A stretch of DNA of 37,640 nt, taken from assembly GCA_030728785.1 (NCBI GenBank), contig JANQYP010000012.1, positions 1 through 37,640 on the forward strand, written 5' to 3'. Source of the stretch: Pseudomonadales bacterium. Lineage in GTDB: Bacteria > Pseudomonadota > Gammaproteobacteria > Pseudomonadales > Azotimanducaceae. The notes beneath the pieces were generated by a model that had not been told where the DNA came from, did not search any database, and saw nothing but the letters and a program-made list of their open reading frames with translations. The translations under genes and the position numbers were made by a program. Positions 7,145-16,303 of this stretch are shown one piece after another (the first letter of the stretch is position 1; the number at the start of each line of letters is the position of its first letter).

Positions 7145-8872
7145 ATGCAGACTCTTAGCAAGATGGTGCTTGTTACCATTTGCCTGCTGTATCTCGCAGG
7201 CTGCCAGACCATCGATCGCGCTGGCCATACAACGGCACAAACCGCCAGGTCAGCCCAGGGTATGGCGGCCACGGCGCAGCCCATGGCCACCAGGGCTGCG
7301 CGCAGCATCCTCGAAGCCGGTGGCAATGCTGCAGACGCTGCAATTGCGGCGGCCTTTGTTTTGGCCGTCGTTGAACCAACCATGAGTGGCATTGGTGGTC
7401 GGAGTCAGATTCTGGTGCGAACCCAGACGGGTGTTTATGCTGTGTATAACGGCATGACCCAAATTCCCGCTGCTTATGTCCGGCCAGATACGCTACCCGC
7501 AAATGGCTACGGTACTATTGCTACGCCTGGCGTCATAGCGGCGTTGAATCGCCTGCACCGGGAGCACGGTTCACTGAGTTTGTCGACCCTGATGGCGCCG
7601 GCCATTGAACTTGCCGAAAAGGGTTTTGAGGTGTTGCCAGGTGAAGCTGCCCGGCACCTGGCTGGCCTCAAGGACTTCAAAGACAATCAAGGTTTTCAAC
7701 AGTCTTTTCTGAAGCCGGACGGTACTACTTACCTGGCGGGTGAGTGGTTACGCCAGCCGGAACTTGCCAGGACCCTGAAGCGTCTCAGCAGCGCTGGTCT
7801 TGAGGATTTTTACAGCGGCGCAATCGCTGCCAGTATAGTCGCAGACCTGCAGGAAAATGGTGGCTATGTGACCGCGCAAGACCTGTTGGACTATGTGGCC
7901 GCCGATGCGAGGTATGTCAGTACTCGCTACCGGGATTACGAAATTCATTCGATGGCGGCCCCAGGCGGCGGTGGCCTGGTAATAAAAGCTCTGAACATTC
8001 TTGAAAACTTCGCTGCGGGCAGCCTCACCAACCAACAATGGGGCGCAGTGCTTGCCCAGGCTGTCGCCATGGCCATTGATTCAATGCGCATGGATTACAC
8101 GGAAACAGATCTTGAATTAGTCATGAGTAAGGAGTGGGCCAGTGTCCAGGCCAGCCAAATCATCCTGCCGCCAGCGGCTGAGGAAGAGCTGGCGCCGTTA
8201 GTGTCTGACACCAAGGTTAGTATGGATTGGACGGGGGCAAGCTGGGGTGAAGAATCACATCACACCACGCATTTTGTTACGGCTGACTGCAGCGGCATGC
8301 TGGTCTCGGCGACGCAAACGGTTGGCCCCTTGTTTGGCTCCAAAGTCATCAGCCGTGACCTCGGCTTTGTCTACGCGTCAACCATGGGCACCTACCTGTC
8401 GGCTTCGGCGCAAGCACCAGGTTCGCAGCCCCGCACCACCATTGCACCCACGCTGGTGACAAAAAATGGCGAACCGATTCTGGTCTTGGGCGCTGCCGGC
8501 GGCCTGCGGATTCTATCGGCAATTGTGCAGTCGATCTCCCGCCATGTGGACCAGGGACTGCCGCTGGCAGAGGCCATCGCTGCGCCGCGAGTACACCCGG
8601 TTTATGAAAATGACCCCAGGACTGGTGAACGCCTGATTCAAATGACAAAGTTTCAGGCAGAGACCAGCCCTGGCATTGGCTGGCAGCCGGCAGATCTGCA
8701 GGCCTGGGAAGCTCAGGGTTTTACCGTCACAGCTAACGACAAGACTGGTGCGTTCGGGCGTGTCCATGCCATTCTCAAAAGTGACGGTGGCTGGCTGGGG
8801 GTTGCTGATCCTGATTGGGAAGGCACCGCGGAAGGTGCCTCCCGGTCCAAATGTGCAGCAGAAAATCACTGA
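7145..8872 (+). CDS. Gamma-glutamyltransferase family protein, predicted lipoprotein
   Basis: 575 aa; lipobox LAGC (MQTLSKMVLVTICLLYLAGCQT); AARSILEAGGNAADAAIAAAFVLAVVEPTMSGIGG; nucleophile motif TTHFVTADCSGMLVSATQT. Confidence 0.9.
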   Translation: MQTLSKMVLVTICLLYLAGCQTIDRAGHTTAQTARSAQGMAATAQPMATRAARSILEAGGNAADAAIAAAFVLAVVEPTMSGIGGRSQILVRTQTGVYAVYNGMTQIPAAYVRPDTLPANGYGTIATPGVIAALNRLHREHGSLSLSTLMAPAIELAEKGFEVLPGEAARHLAGLKDFKDNQGFQQSFLKPDGTTYLAGEWLRQPELARTLKRLSSAGLEDFYSGAIAASIVADLQENGGYVTAQDLLDYVAADARYVSTRYRDYEIHSMAAPGGGGLVIKALNILENFAAGSLTNQQWGAVLAQAVAMAIDSMRMDYTETDLELVMSKEWASVQASQIILPPAAEEELAPLVSDTKVSMDWTGASWGEESHHTTHFVTADCSGMLVSATQTVGPLFGSKVISRDLGFVYASTMGTYLSASAQAPGSQPRTTIAPTLVTKNGEPILVLGAAGGLRILSAIVQSISRHVDQGLPLAEAIAAPRVHPVYENDPRTGERLIQMTKFQAETSPGIGWQPADLQAWEAQGFTVTANDKTGAFGRVHAILKSDGGWLGVADPDWEGTAEGASRSKCAAENH

Positions 8873-9048
8873 GCACTGGCATTCTAAAACGCGGTGGCGA
8901 CATGCCGCGGCTGCAATGGAGCAGTGGGGTAGGCGGGCGAATGCTCGGGCAAGCCATGATGGCGTTTATTCTTCTTAACCCCATATTCGACTTCCATAGG
9001 TATACCCGCCGTGTAAACTGAGTCCATCTGACTCAGGACGTAAGTCAA

Positions 9049-11136
9049 GTGGCCGATGTATTTATCAGCTATGCCAGGGAAGACATGATCCGCGTCAAAC
9101 CTCTGGTAGAAGCACTGGAAGGGGAGGGATTCTCGGTCTGGTGGGATAGCGAACTGTCACCAGGTGACAAGTTTGATGACCTGATTGACGATGAAATTCA
9201 GGCCGCTGCCTGCGTGGTTGTCCTGTGGACTGAGGGTTCTGTAAATTCACGCTGGGTAAAGAACGAAGCCCTTGAGGGCATGGACCGGGGTATTCTGGTG
9301 CCTGTCCTGATGGACAATGTCAGATTGCCGGTCGCCTTCAAGCAAAGCCAGATTGCTGACTTCGGCCACTGGCCCGAAAGCGTGCAGACGGATCAATACG
9401 AAAGCTTCATCCAGTCGGTCAGCATAAAAGTGCGTGGTGAGACGATAGCTGAAGTCGATTTCTCTGGCGTCGCAGGCATGCAGGAGCGCGGTAGAAAAAG
9501 GTTTCGCCGCAAGAGAGATTTCGCAGTTCCTGCGCTGACCCTTGCAGTCATCGCGCTCTCGGTTTTTGTGGTCTTTCAGTTCAGTCGCGCACCCGACAAT
9601 GCAAGGCAACTCGCCCGAGTCACCGTCGGTCCCTTTAACGCCGAAATGGGTTCCGACTCACGGTTTTATGCAAGCAGCCTGACACGTGAACTGCAGCTTG
9701 GCCTGGATGAGATTGAGGACATTGAACTTGTCCAGCTGGGTGGTTTTTGGGACATCGACGAGCTGTATTCTGCCGGCAGGAAGCTTGAAAATCAGGTGGA
9801 TTACGTGCTTGCAGGCCAGGTGCAGGCAGGCAATGACCTGATCGAGATCAGTGCCGAGCTGCGCAAGTCCGATCGGGATCGACCCGTCTGGCAGGAGAAA
9901 TACACCACCAGCGGGGATGATTTTCTGGAGGTCCAGAACCGCATCATTCTTGCAGTGATCAGTGAGCTGAAGATGGCCGCAAATAACCGGGAAGTTCCCA
10001 CGCGCGCCATAACAGATAACAAGGCGGCCTACCGGGATTATCTGATCGGCCAGGATCTGATGCGGCGTGGTGAAGAAAGTCATCTTCGGCAGGCAATTAG
10101 TCGGTTTCAGTCAGCACAGGACAAGGACGCCGGATTTACTCTGGCGCTGGCATCGGAGTGTCGCTCCAACCTCGAACTCTTTCGGCTTACTAAAAACGCT
10201 GAAGACTATCAGCGCGGCAAGGAAAACTGCACAAGACTGTCTGCGCTGCAGGACCAGGGTATCGAAGCCAACCTTGCCATGGCCGAGCTTTACGATACCG
10301 GGGGCGAACTCGAGGCAGCAAAATCACACTTCCTGCAAGTACTCGAGCTGGATGCCAAGAATCCCGACGCCAACATGGGTCTGGCTGATATTCTGGTCAG
10401 GGAAGAAGACATGCAACGCGCCCATGCTTTCTATCAGGCGGCCGTCAAAGCCCATCCCACCTACTGGCAAGCCCAGAACGCACTTGGCGCTTTCTATCTT
10501 CGATCCGGCATGTATCACCAGGCCATAGAAAGTTTTATTCGTGTAACTGAGCTGGTAGACGACAATGCCACAGCGTTCAACAACCTGGGTGCCGCGCGGT
10601 TGTACGGTGGCGACTTTGCTGGCGCTTCGCAAGCCTGGCAGGTTTCCACCAACCTCGACCCTAATTCAGCCTCCTTCTCAAACATGGGTGCGGCGCTCTT
10701 TTATGCCAGAAAGTATGCCAACGCCATACAGAGCTACCGAGCCGCACTGGAACTTAACCCGGAGGATCATCGCGTCTGGGGTAATATGGCAGAAGCCCTG
10801 TTGCTGGATGGCACCGACCCGAAGGAAACCAGGCACGCTTACAATACAGCGATTCGGTATGCAGAAGCCGTTATCGCCGTCAATCCTGCAGACGCCTTTA
10901 CCCTGTCGCGCCTGGCTGTTTATTACGCAGCTATCGATAACGACGAGAAGGCGCTGAGCATCATGAGCAGCGCTCAAGATATTGCTGGCCTGGATATCGA
11001 CGTGTTGTATGATAGAGCAGTCGCTTTAACGTTGATGGATCAACTTCCCGATGCCAAGGAAGTGATAACTAAAGCGATAGAGGCAGGTTATCCTGCGGTT
11101 CTTATACAGGCTGACCCGCTACTGAATCGACAATAG
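9049..11136 (+). CDS. TIR domain - transmembrane - TolB_N-like - TPR repeat protein
   Basis: 695 aa, GTG start; DVFISYAREDMIRVKPLVEALEGEGFSVWWD...SRWVKNEALEGM (TIR), TM helix FAVPALTLAVIALSVFVVFQF, multiple C-terminal TPR units. Confidence 0.88.
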   Translation: MADVFISYAREDMIRVKPLVEALEGEGFSVWWDSELSPGDKFDDLIDDEIQAAACVVVLWTEGSVNSRWVKNEALEGMDRGILVPVLMDNVRLPVAFKQSQIADFGHWPESVQTDQYESFIQSVSIKVRGETIAEVDFSGVAGMQERGRKRFRRKRDFAVPALTLAVIALSVFVVFQFSRAPDNARQLARVTVGPFNAEMGSDSRFYASSLTRELQLGLDEIEDIELVQLGGFWDIDELYSAGRKLENQVDYVLAGQVQAGNDLIEISAELRKSDRDRPVWQEKYTTSGDDFLEVQNRIILAVISELKMAANNREVPTRAITDNKAAYRDYLIGQDLMRRGEESHLRQAISRFQSAQDKDAGFTLALASECRSNLELFRLTKNAEDYQRGKENCTRLSALQDQGIEANLAMAELYDTGGELEAAKSHFLQVLELDAKNPDANMGLADILVREEDMQRAHAFYQAAVKAHPTYWQAQNALGAFYLRSGMYHQAIESFIRVTELVDDNATAFNNLGAARLYGGDFAGASQAWQVSTNLDPNSASFSNMGAALFYARKYANAIQSYRAALELNPEDHRVWGNMAEALLLDGTDPKETRHAYNTAIRYAEAVIAVNPADAFTLSRLAVYYAAIDNDEKALSIMSSAQDIAGLDIDVLYDRAVALTLMDQLPDAKEVITKAIEAGYPAVLIQADPLLNRQ

Positions 11137-11160
11137 AGGAGCTTTTATAGGGGAGCTTTT

Positions 11161-11505
11161 ATGAAAACTGTATTAGTTATTCTGCTGCTCAGCATTTCGT
11201 TTCACGCCAGCGCTCTGCAGGTCATCATGGAAAACGGCTGCCCGGTCAGGGTAGACAACGGCGGCTCTGCCTGCCCAGGCAACTCGGCTGCCGCCTGCGT
11301 CAGTAACGGCTCAGTTGTGCGCTGGAGCGCCGATGGAATCATCGATGATGTCTACAAGAAAAGCGGTTCTGCCGATCTCCATAACTGCAGATCAGCCGGC
11401 CCTCAGGACTTTCAGTGCGTGGTGCAGGGGCACAGTGGTGACAACGTTGACTACGGCATCATCGTCGATGGTTGTGACCTGGACCCGAGGATTATCATCA
11501 AATAA
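11161..11505 (+). CDS. Small secreted Cys-containing hypothetical protein
   Basis: 114 aa; signal peptide MKTVLVILLLSISFHASA, six Cys in the mature part, strong RBS. Confidence 0.6.
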   Translation: MKTVLVILLLSISFHASALQVIMENGCPVRVDNGGSACPGNSAAACVSNGSVVRWSADGIIDDVYKKSGSADLHNCRSAGPQDFQCVVQGHSGDNVDYGIIVDGCDLDPRIIIK

Positions 11506-11603
11506 CGATGAGGCGGCTGGTGCCTCGCGGTTACCGTCTATCGCATGTTTCATGTGATGGACGTCGAGCCTTGCTGTCACAATCGGCAAGCACTCTGTTG
11601 CGT

Positions 11604-12077
11604 TCAGTCCTGTTTCAAAGGGGTCAGTCTTAAAGGGTCCAGTGTTGTGCCCGGCGGGTAGTTGTCGGCAAGCTGGTACATGCCATCGAGCGTGATCTCC
11701 GCATCCATGGTGATGCCAGCATTCGGGCAATGCGTCACTGGGCCCAGTTTGGCGATCGTGCAGCGGCCCTGGTTCATTGGCGCTTCCATTGCGGTCAGGA
11801 AGAATCCATCGACCCCCACCTCCAGGCGCAGATCGGTCAACGTTGCTTTGAGCATCCCGCCGTGGGCATCAAAGGTGATTGTGCCCTGGAATCCCATCGC
11901 GCCCGTGGCGCTGCCGTCTGCTGCGATGGCCAGATCGCCTCCAGGTATGGCCGTGAAGACAAAACAGCCATCCGCAGTGCGGGTCGCGCCATCACTTAAG
12001 TTGATGGACCCACCGACAGCCTCAACGTAATTCCGAAAACTGGCCTTTACGCCCCAGATCAATTCACTAAAACCCAT
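11604..12077 (-). CDS. HtaA-like domain protein
   Basis: MGFSELIWGVKASFRNYVEAVGGSINLSDGATRTADGCFVFTA resembles HtaA heme-binding domain starts (LxWGVKxSFRxYV...GSI). The track start at 12125 is further upstream; the internal Met is preferred. Confidence 0.55.
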   Translation of the reverse strand: MGFSELIWGVKASFRNYVEAVGGSINLSDGATRTADGCFVFTAIPGGDLAIAADGSATGAMGFQGTITFDAHGGMLKATLTDLRLEVGVDGFFLTAMEAPMNQGRCTIAKLGPVTHCPNAGITMDAEITLDGMYQLADNYPPGTTLDPLRLTPLKQD

Positions 12078-12169
12078 GGTTGCTCCCCATATGTATCGCC
12101 CCAAGAATGGCGTAGTCAGTGACAAATTGCACCATTATTCTCTTCGCGTCTTGCCAGGCTGGTGAGGCT

Positions 12170-13132
12170 TCAGCCAAACCTGATGTTCGCCTGCCTGGGT
12201 TTTTGCCTGCAGCCGCTGCACACCACATCCACCACCAGTTGGTGGCCGCAGGGTGTGTGGGTCAGTTCAGACGCCGACCCAGGCGCTGACCAATCCGCTG
12301 CCCACTGCCGAACAGCCATCAAAAAGGGCAGCAACGACAGGCCCTTATCAGTCAGCTGGTAAAGATACCGCAGCGGATGGCTTTGGTATGGTTGTTTCAC
12401 CAAGACATTATTCTCAGTCAGCATCTTCAGGCGCTCAGCCAGAATGTTAGTGGCAATGCCCAGCTGTCTGACATAGTCATCGTGTTGGCGGATACCAAAC
12501 AAGGAGGCAATAAGGATCAGCAGGGTCCAGCGATCACCGATCAAGTCGGCGATGTGGGCGAGGGCTGAGTCCCGCCCCGCCAGTTTGTTCACCTTGATGC
12601 GTCGTTGCCGATTGGCCGACTTTATCGCCGTGAATTGGGCGTCAAGGGCGCTTGTTGCATGCCGCCATGTGATATCAGTGTGCCTGATAGCAGCCAGGCA
12701 ATGTCGGCAGATGGCAACAGGGTTCAATGGTTTGGCGCAGGGTGTGTGTTGCAGTGCCGGCGGCAGGGTGGGTTCGGCGGCATCTTTGGCCCATTCAGTC
12801 TCCCATTGCCAGGCCAGCAGCGAAGTATCAAACAGCGCGAGGCCCTTGTTAGTGAACTGATATTCAAAGCGGTTGGTGCTGTAGGCGCGCCGATAGAGTA
12901 CATCGTTGGCGATGAGTTGGTTAAGTCGCCTGGTGAGGGTGGCCCTGCCTGCGCCGGTATGCTGTTGCAAGGTGTTGAATGTCCGTCTGCCAAGAAATAC
13001 GTCACGCAAGATCAGCAGGCTCCAGCGATCGCCGATAACATCCAGGCCAGCCGCTATAGCGGCGTTGATTACGAGTCGTTGCATGGCCCGATGGTAACCG
13101 CGCAGCAGGCTAACGGGAACAGCTGTGGCCAA
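12170..13132 (-). CDS. Tandem-duplicated HxlR-family transcriptional regulator
   Basis: Two HxlR wHTH blocks in one ORF (DVIGDRWSLLILRDVFLGRRTF...LTRRLNQLIANDVLYRR and DLIGDRWTLLILIASLFGIRQ...LAERLKMLTENNVLVKQ), each followed by a HTPC...CxxC segment. Confidence 0.85.
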   Translation of the reverse strand: MATAVPVSLLRGYHRAMQRLVINAAIAAGLDVIGDRWSLLILRDVFLGRRTFNTLQQHTGAGRATLTRRLNQLIANDVLYRRAYSTNRFEYQFTNKGLALFDTSLLAWQWETEWAKDAAEPTLPPALQHTPCAKPLNPVAICRHCLAAIRHTDITWRHATSALDAQFTAIKSANRQRRIKVNKLAGRDSALAHIADLIGDRWTLLILIASLFGIRQHDDYVRQLGIATNILAERLKMLTENNVLVKQPYQSHPLRYLYQLTDKGLSLLPFLMAVRQWAADWSAPGSASELTHTPCGHQLVVDVVCSGCRQKPRQANIRFG

Positions 13133-13228
13133 AATACTATTGGCTGAAGCCCAGTCCAGTTAAGTTTAAGTTGACTCAAACCCTTGAATCTACTACCTTG
13201 CGGTTAAGTTCCATAACGCAAGTGACCC

Positions 13229-14701
13229 ATGAAAATTACCCGCCAGCACAAGGTGCAGCATTCCCTGAAGCCCAGTGTACATCCCTACATGAACGGCGCC
13301 TGGACGCCAAACTTTACCGAATATGATGCTGAGGATATGCAGGTGATAGGCGTTATACCTGCTGACATTGACGGGGTTTACGTGCGCAATACTGAAAACC
13401 CGGTGCAGGAGCCTATAGGCAATTATCATCCTTTTGATGGTGATGGCATGTTGCATGTGATGGCGTTCAAAGATGGCAAAGCGAGCTACAAAAACCGTTT
13501 TATTCATACCCGTGGTTTTCTTGCCGAGCAAGAGGCCGGGGCGGCCTTGTGGACGGGCATCGCCAATAACCCGGCGCTGTCGAAACGACCCGGCATGGGT
13601 GCCCAGGGTGGCGTAAAAGATTCCTCATCGACAGATGTTGTCATCCATGCGGGAAAAATACTCACCACCTTTTGGCAGTGTGGCGAAGGCTATCGGCTGG
13701 ACCCGTATACCCTGGAGCAGGAAGGTGTAGAAGGGTGGACACCCATTGACGGCATTTCAGCTCATCCTAAGGTGGACCCGGCGACGGGTGAAATGCTGTT
13801 CTTCAACTATTCAAAATACCCGCCATACCAGCATTACGGCGTGGTGGATAAAAACAACAAGCTGGTGCATTACACGCCCATTCCAACACCGGGGCCCCGT
13901 CTTCCCCATGACATGGCGTTTTCAAAAAACTATTCGATCCTGATTGATTTACCCCTCTTTTGGGACCCTGAGTTGCTCAAACAAGGGCGGCACCAGGCAA
14001 CTTTTTACTCGAATGTGCCCACGCGCTTTGCAATTTTTCCGCGTTATGGCACTGCCGAAGACGTGCAATGGTTTGAGGCCGAGCCAACCTATGTGCTTCA
14101 CTGGGGCAATGCCTATGAAGAGGGCGATGAACTGGTGCTGGATGGTTATTTTCAGGAAAAGCCCGACCCTGAGCCGCTGCCAGGCTTGCCGCCCATGGTG
14201 GGCAAGTTGATGGCTGGCATTGATATGAACTCCTTCAAGTCGAAGCTGCATCGCTGGCGCTTTAACCTGAAAACCGGCGAGGTCAAGGAGCAGCACCTGG
14301 ATGAGCGTATCTTAGAGTTCGGTGTGTTCAACCAGCAGTATGCCGGCAACAAAGCCAAGTACCTGTACTCCGTTACGGGCGAGCCTGGCTGGTTCCTGTT
14401 CAACGGGTTAGTCAAGCACAATCTGGAAACCGGTGAGTCCTGGCATCTGCCCTTCGGCGAACAACGGTTTGGCAGCGAAGCGCCGTTTGCGCCCCGAGTG
14501 AATGCCCAAGATGAAGATGATGGCTACTTGGTGAGCTTTATTACAGATATGCAGCTCGACCAGTCTGAATGTATTCTGGTGGACGCGAAAGACATTGAGG
14601 CGGGCCCGGTGTGCCGCATCATTCTGCCGCATCGCATCAGCAGCGGCACCCATGCAACCTGGGCCGATGGCGGCAGCTTACGCGCCCGGCAGGGACAATA
14701 A
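13229..14701 (+). CDS. Carotenoid oxygenase / lignostilbene dioxygenase family protein
   Basis: 490 aa; YMNGAWTPNFTEYDAEDMQVIGVIPADIDGVYVRNTENPV...HPFDGDGMLHVMAFKDGKASYKNRFIHT; later His motifs HDMAFSKNYSI and GTHATWAD. Confidence 0.92.
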   Translation: MKITRQHKVQHSLKPSVHPYMNGAWTPNFTEYDAEDMQVIGVIPADIDGVYVRNTENPVQEPIGNYHPFDGDGMLHVMAFKDGKASYKNRFIHTRGFLAEQEAGAALWTGIANNPALSKRPGMGAQGGVKDSSSTDVVIHAGKILTTFWQCGEGYRLDPYTLEQEGVEGWTPIDGISAHPKVDPATGEMLFFNYSKYPPYQHYGVVDKNNKLVHYTPIPTPGPRLPHDMAFSKNYSILIDLPLFWDPELLKQGRHQATFYSNVPTRFAIFPRYGTAEDVQWFEAEPTYVLHWGNAYEEGDELVLDGYFQEKPDPEPLPGLPPMVGKLMAGIDMNSFKSKLHRWRFNLKTGEVKEQHLDERILEFGVFNQQYAGNKAKYLYSVTGEPGWFLFNGLVKHNLETGESWHLPFGEQRFGSEAPFAPRVNAQDEDDGYLVSFITDMQLDQSECILVDAKDIEAGPVCRIILPHRISSGTHATWADGGSLRARQGQ

Positions 14702-14852
14702 CAAGACCCTCGGACGACACTCCCGTCATGGGTTATTTGCGCATGCCGGAAAAGCATATTCGGCACCCTAAAGGGCTTTCTGGCTGGTTTTGAGAGTCGG
14801 TATGATGTCAGCTCTGTGTAAATTCTTACGATCAGCTAACAGGAAAATATTA

Positions 14853-15590
14853 CTACTGAGTCCAGTACCAACTGGTCACGTTGTAGCGATAGGCGCAGGT
14901 ATACGCAGGGTTTAGCCTCTGTACCCAGTGTTCAGCACCCTTGGAGGCAGGGTCGAAGAGAATACACCGGTTAAATACGGGCGCATAACGGATCTTTTCT
15001 TCAAGCATACCTGTAAACGTGATCTCACCGCCTGCATTGCTGTCCCAGTTCTTATTCAAATACAACAGCATGCAGACTTCTCTTGCGGGTGAGTCATCAG
15101 CATGTTGTTTGACAAAGTCCTCAGGGCCGAGGCGGAAGTAATTGGTATTGATATCAGGATCGGCGACATTCTTATCCGTTAGGGTCACGCGGTATATGCG
15201 CGATAACAACGCCAGAAACTCGTCGCCGCGCAGAAACTCCAAGAATTCCCTGGCCGTACAGCTATTGGAGCTAGCCCCGCCAACGGCCTGGCGTTGCCAG
15301 ATATCTCGCTGCACAAAGCGGGATTTTTCTCTGGTCTTTTGCCACTGGGTATTGTCTGCATAGAGGGTCGAGTAGGTGTGCTTCTGAGTTTGCCAGGCCT
15401 GCGATTGCTGCAAAATATCGACAACTTCATTGAGTTTGGTTGCGTCGAACAGGTGGTCAATCACAATATGCCTTGGGCAGGCACTTGTTAATGCCTTTTG
15501 ATAGGCGCTTATAGCCGAATCTGTTATCCGTTCATCATTCAGCCACATTCGAACAGCCCCTTTAGAGTTCTGGTTACCGTAGAAAATCAA
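14853..15590 (-). CDS. 2OG-Fe(II) oxygenase-like protein
   Basis: 245 aa; FVKQHADDSPAREVCMLLYLNKNWDSNAGGEITF ... CILFDPASKGAEHWVQRLNPAYTCAYRYNVTSWYW matches the double-stranded beta-helix hydroxylase pattern. Confidence 0.7.
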   Translation of the reverse strand: MIFYGNQNSKGAVRMWLNDERITDSAISAYQKALTSACPRHIVIDHLFDATKLNEVVDILQQSQAWQTQKHTYSTLYADNTQWQKTREKSRFVQRDIWQRQAVGGASSNSCTAREFLEFLRGDEFLALLSRIYRVTLTDKNVADPDINTNYFRLGPEDFVKQHADDSPAREVCMLLYLNKNWDSNAGGEITFTGMLEEKIRYAPVFNRCILFDPASKGAEHWVQRLNPAYTCAYRYNVTSWYWTQ

Positions 15591-15715
15591 GATCGAAGCC
15601 TATACTGCATTAACCAGGCCATGCCGGTAAAGTTCCCAGCCAGTTTCATTGCCGGCGAGTTCAGCTAGAATAGCCGCCACCTGTATTCTCCCGGCAAAAA
15701 CACCAGGTGGTACCT

Positions 15716-16198
15716 ATGCAAACATTCAACACCCAATTTACCTTATCCCGCGAGTACCTTGCTGAGTGCTTTGATCAGTCTTTGCCTTATGGTAAAAATG
15801 CCCGGCCCAATTACCTGTTTCCCGCGCTGTTGTTTGGTACCGGCTCAGGGCTGCTGTTTTTTACCGATCAACCGACCATCGCCGGGGTCATGTTAATCGC
15901 CTTGTGTGCCGTCGAGTTGCTGCATATGCGGTTCAGGCGAGCCTGGTGGTTGGCGCGACAGATGTGGGGGCGAAGCGCCAATAGTGAAGTTCTGTTGACA
16001 ATAGATGAGGAGGGGGTCAAAACACAAAACCCCTATACAGAAACCGCGCTGCGCTGGGCAGATATCGAACGTATCATTGAAACCGACTTAGGGCTTATTC
16101 TGGTGGCTAAATCCGGCGCCCAGCAATATCTGTCTAAATCATTGTTCACAGCGACGCTGATAAGCGCAATTGTCAGTAAAACTTTTCACCAGCAATAA
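15716..16198 (+). CDS. YcxB-like family protein
   Basis: TM-containing N-terminal part and C-terminal LLTIDEEGVKTQNPYTETALRWADIERIIETDLGLILV resembling the YcxB-like domain. ATG at 15716 preferred over the track start at 15707. Confidence 0.6.
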   Translation: MQTFNTQFTLSREYLAECFDQSLPYGKNARPNYLFPALLFGTGSGLLFFTDQPTIAGVMLIALCAVELLHMRFRRAWWLARQMWGRSANSEVLLTIDEEGVKTQNPYTETALRWADIERIIETDLGLILVAKSGAQQYLSKSLFTATLISAIVSKTFHQQ

Positions 16199-16303
16199 GG
16201 CTGCGCTGCTGATTTGTGTGGGTGACCAAAACGTCACTTGTCTTGTTGAGAAAATTATTGAATAACGTTTATCTGATTGCCAGTAACTGGGTGTGGAGTT
16301 TAT

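Noticed and set aside
8821-8840. AGGCACC-gcggaa-GGTGCCT hairpin considered as a terminator of the GGT gene
   Set aside because: Inside the coding sequence, short stem and no T-tract.
12605-13147. 180-aa + strand ORF opposite the HxlR gene
   Set aside because: Antisense to a clear double HxlR protein; no independent support.
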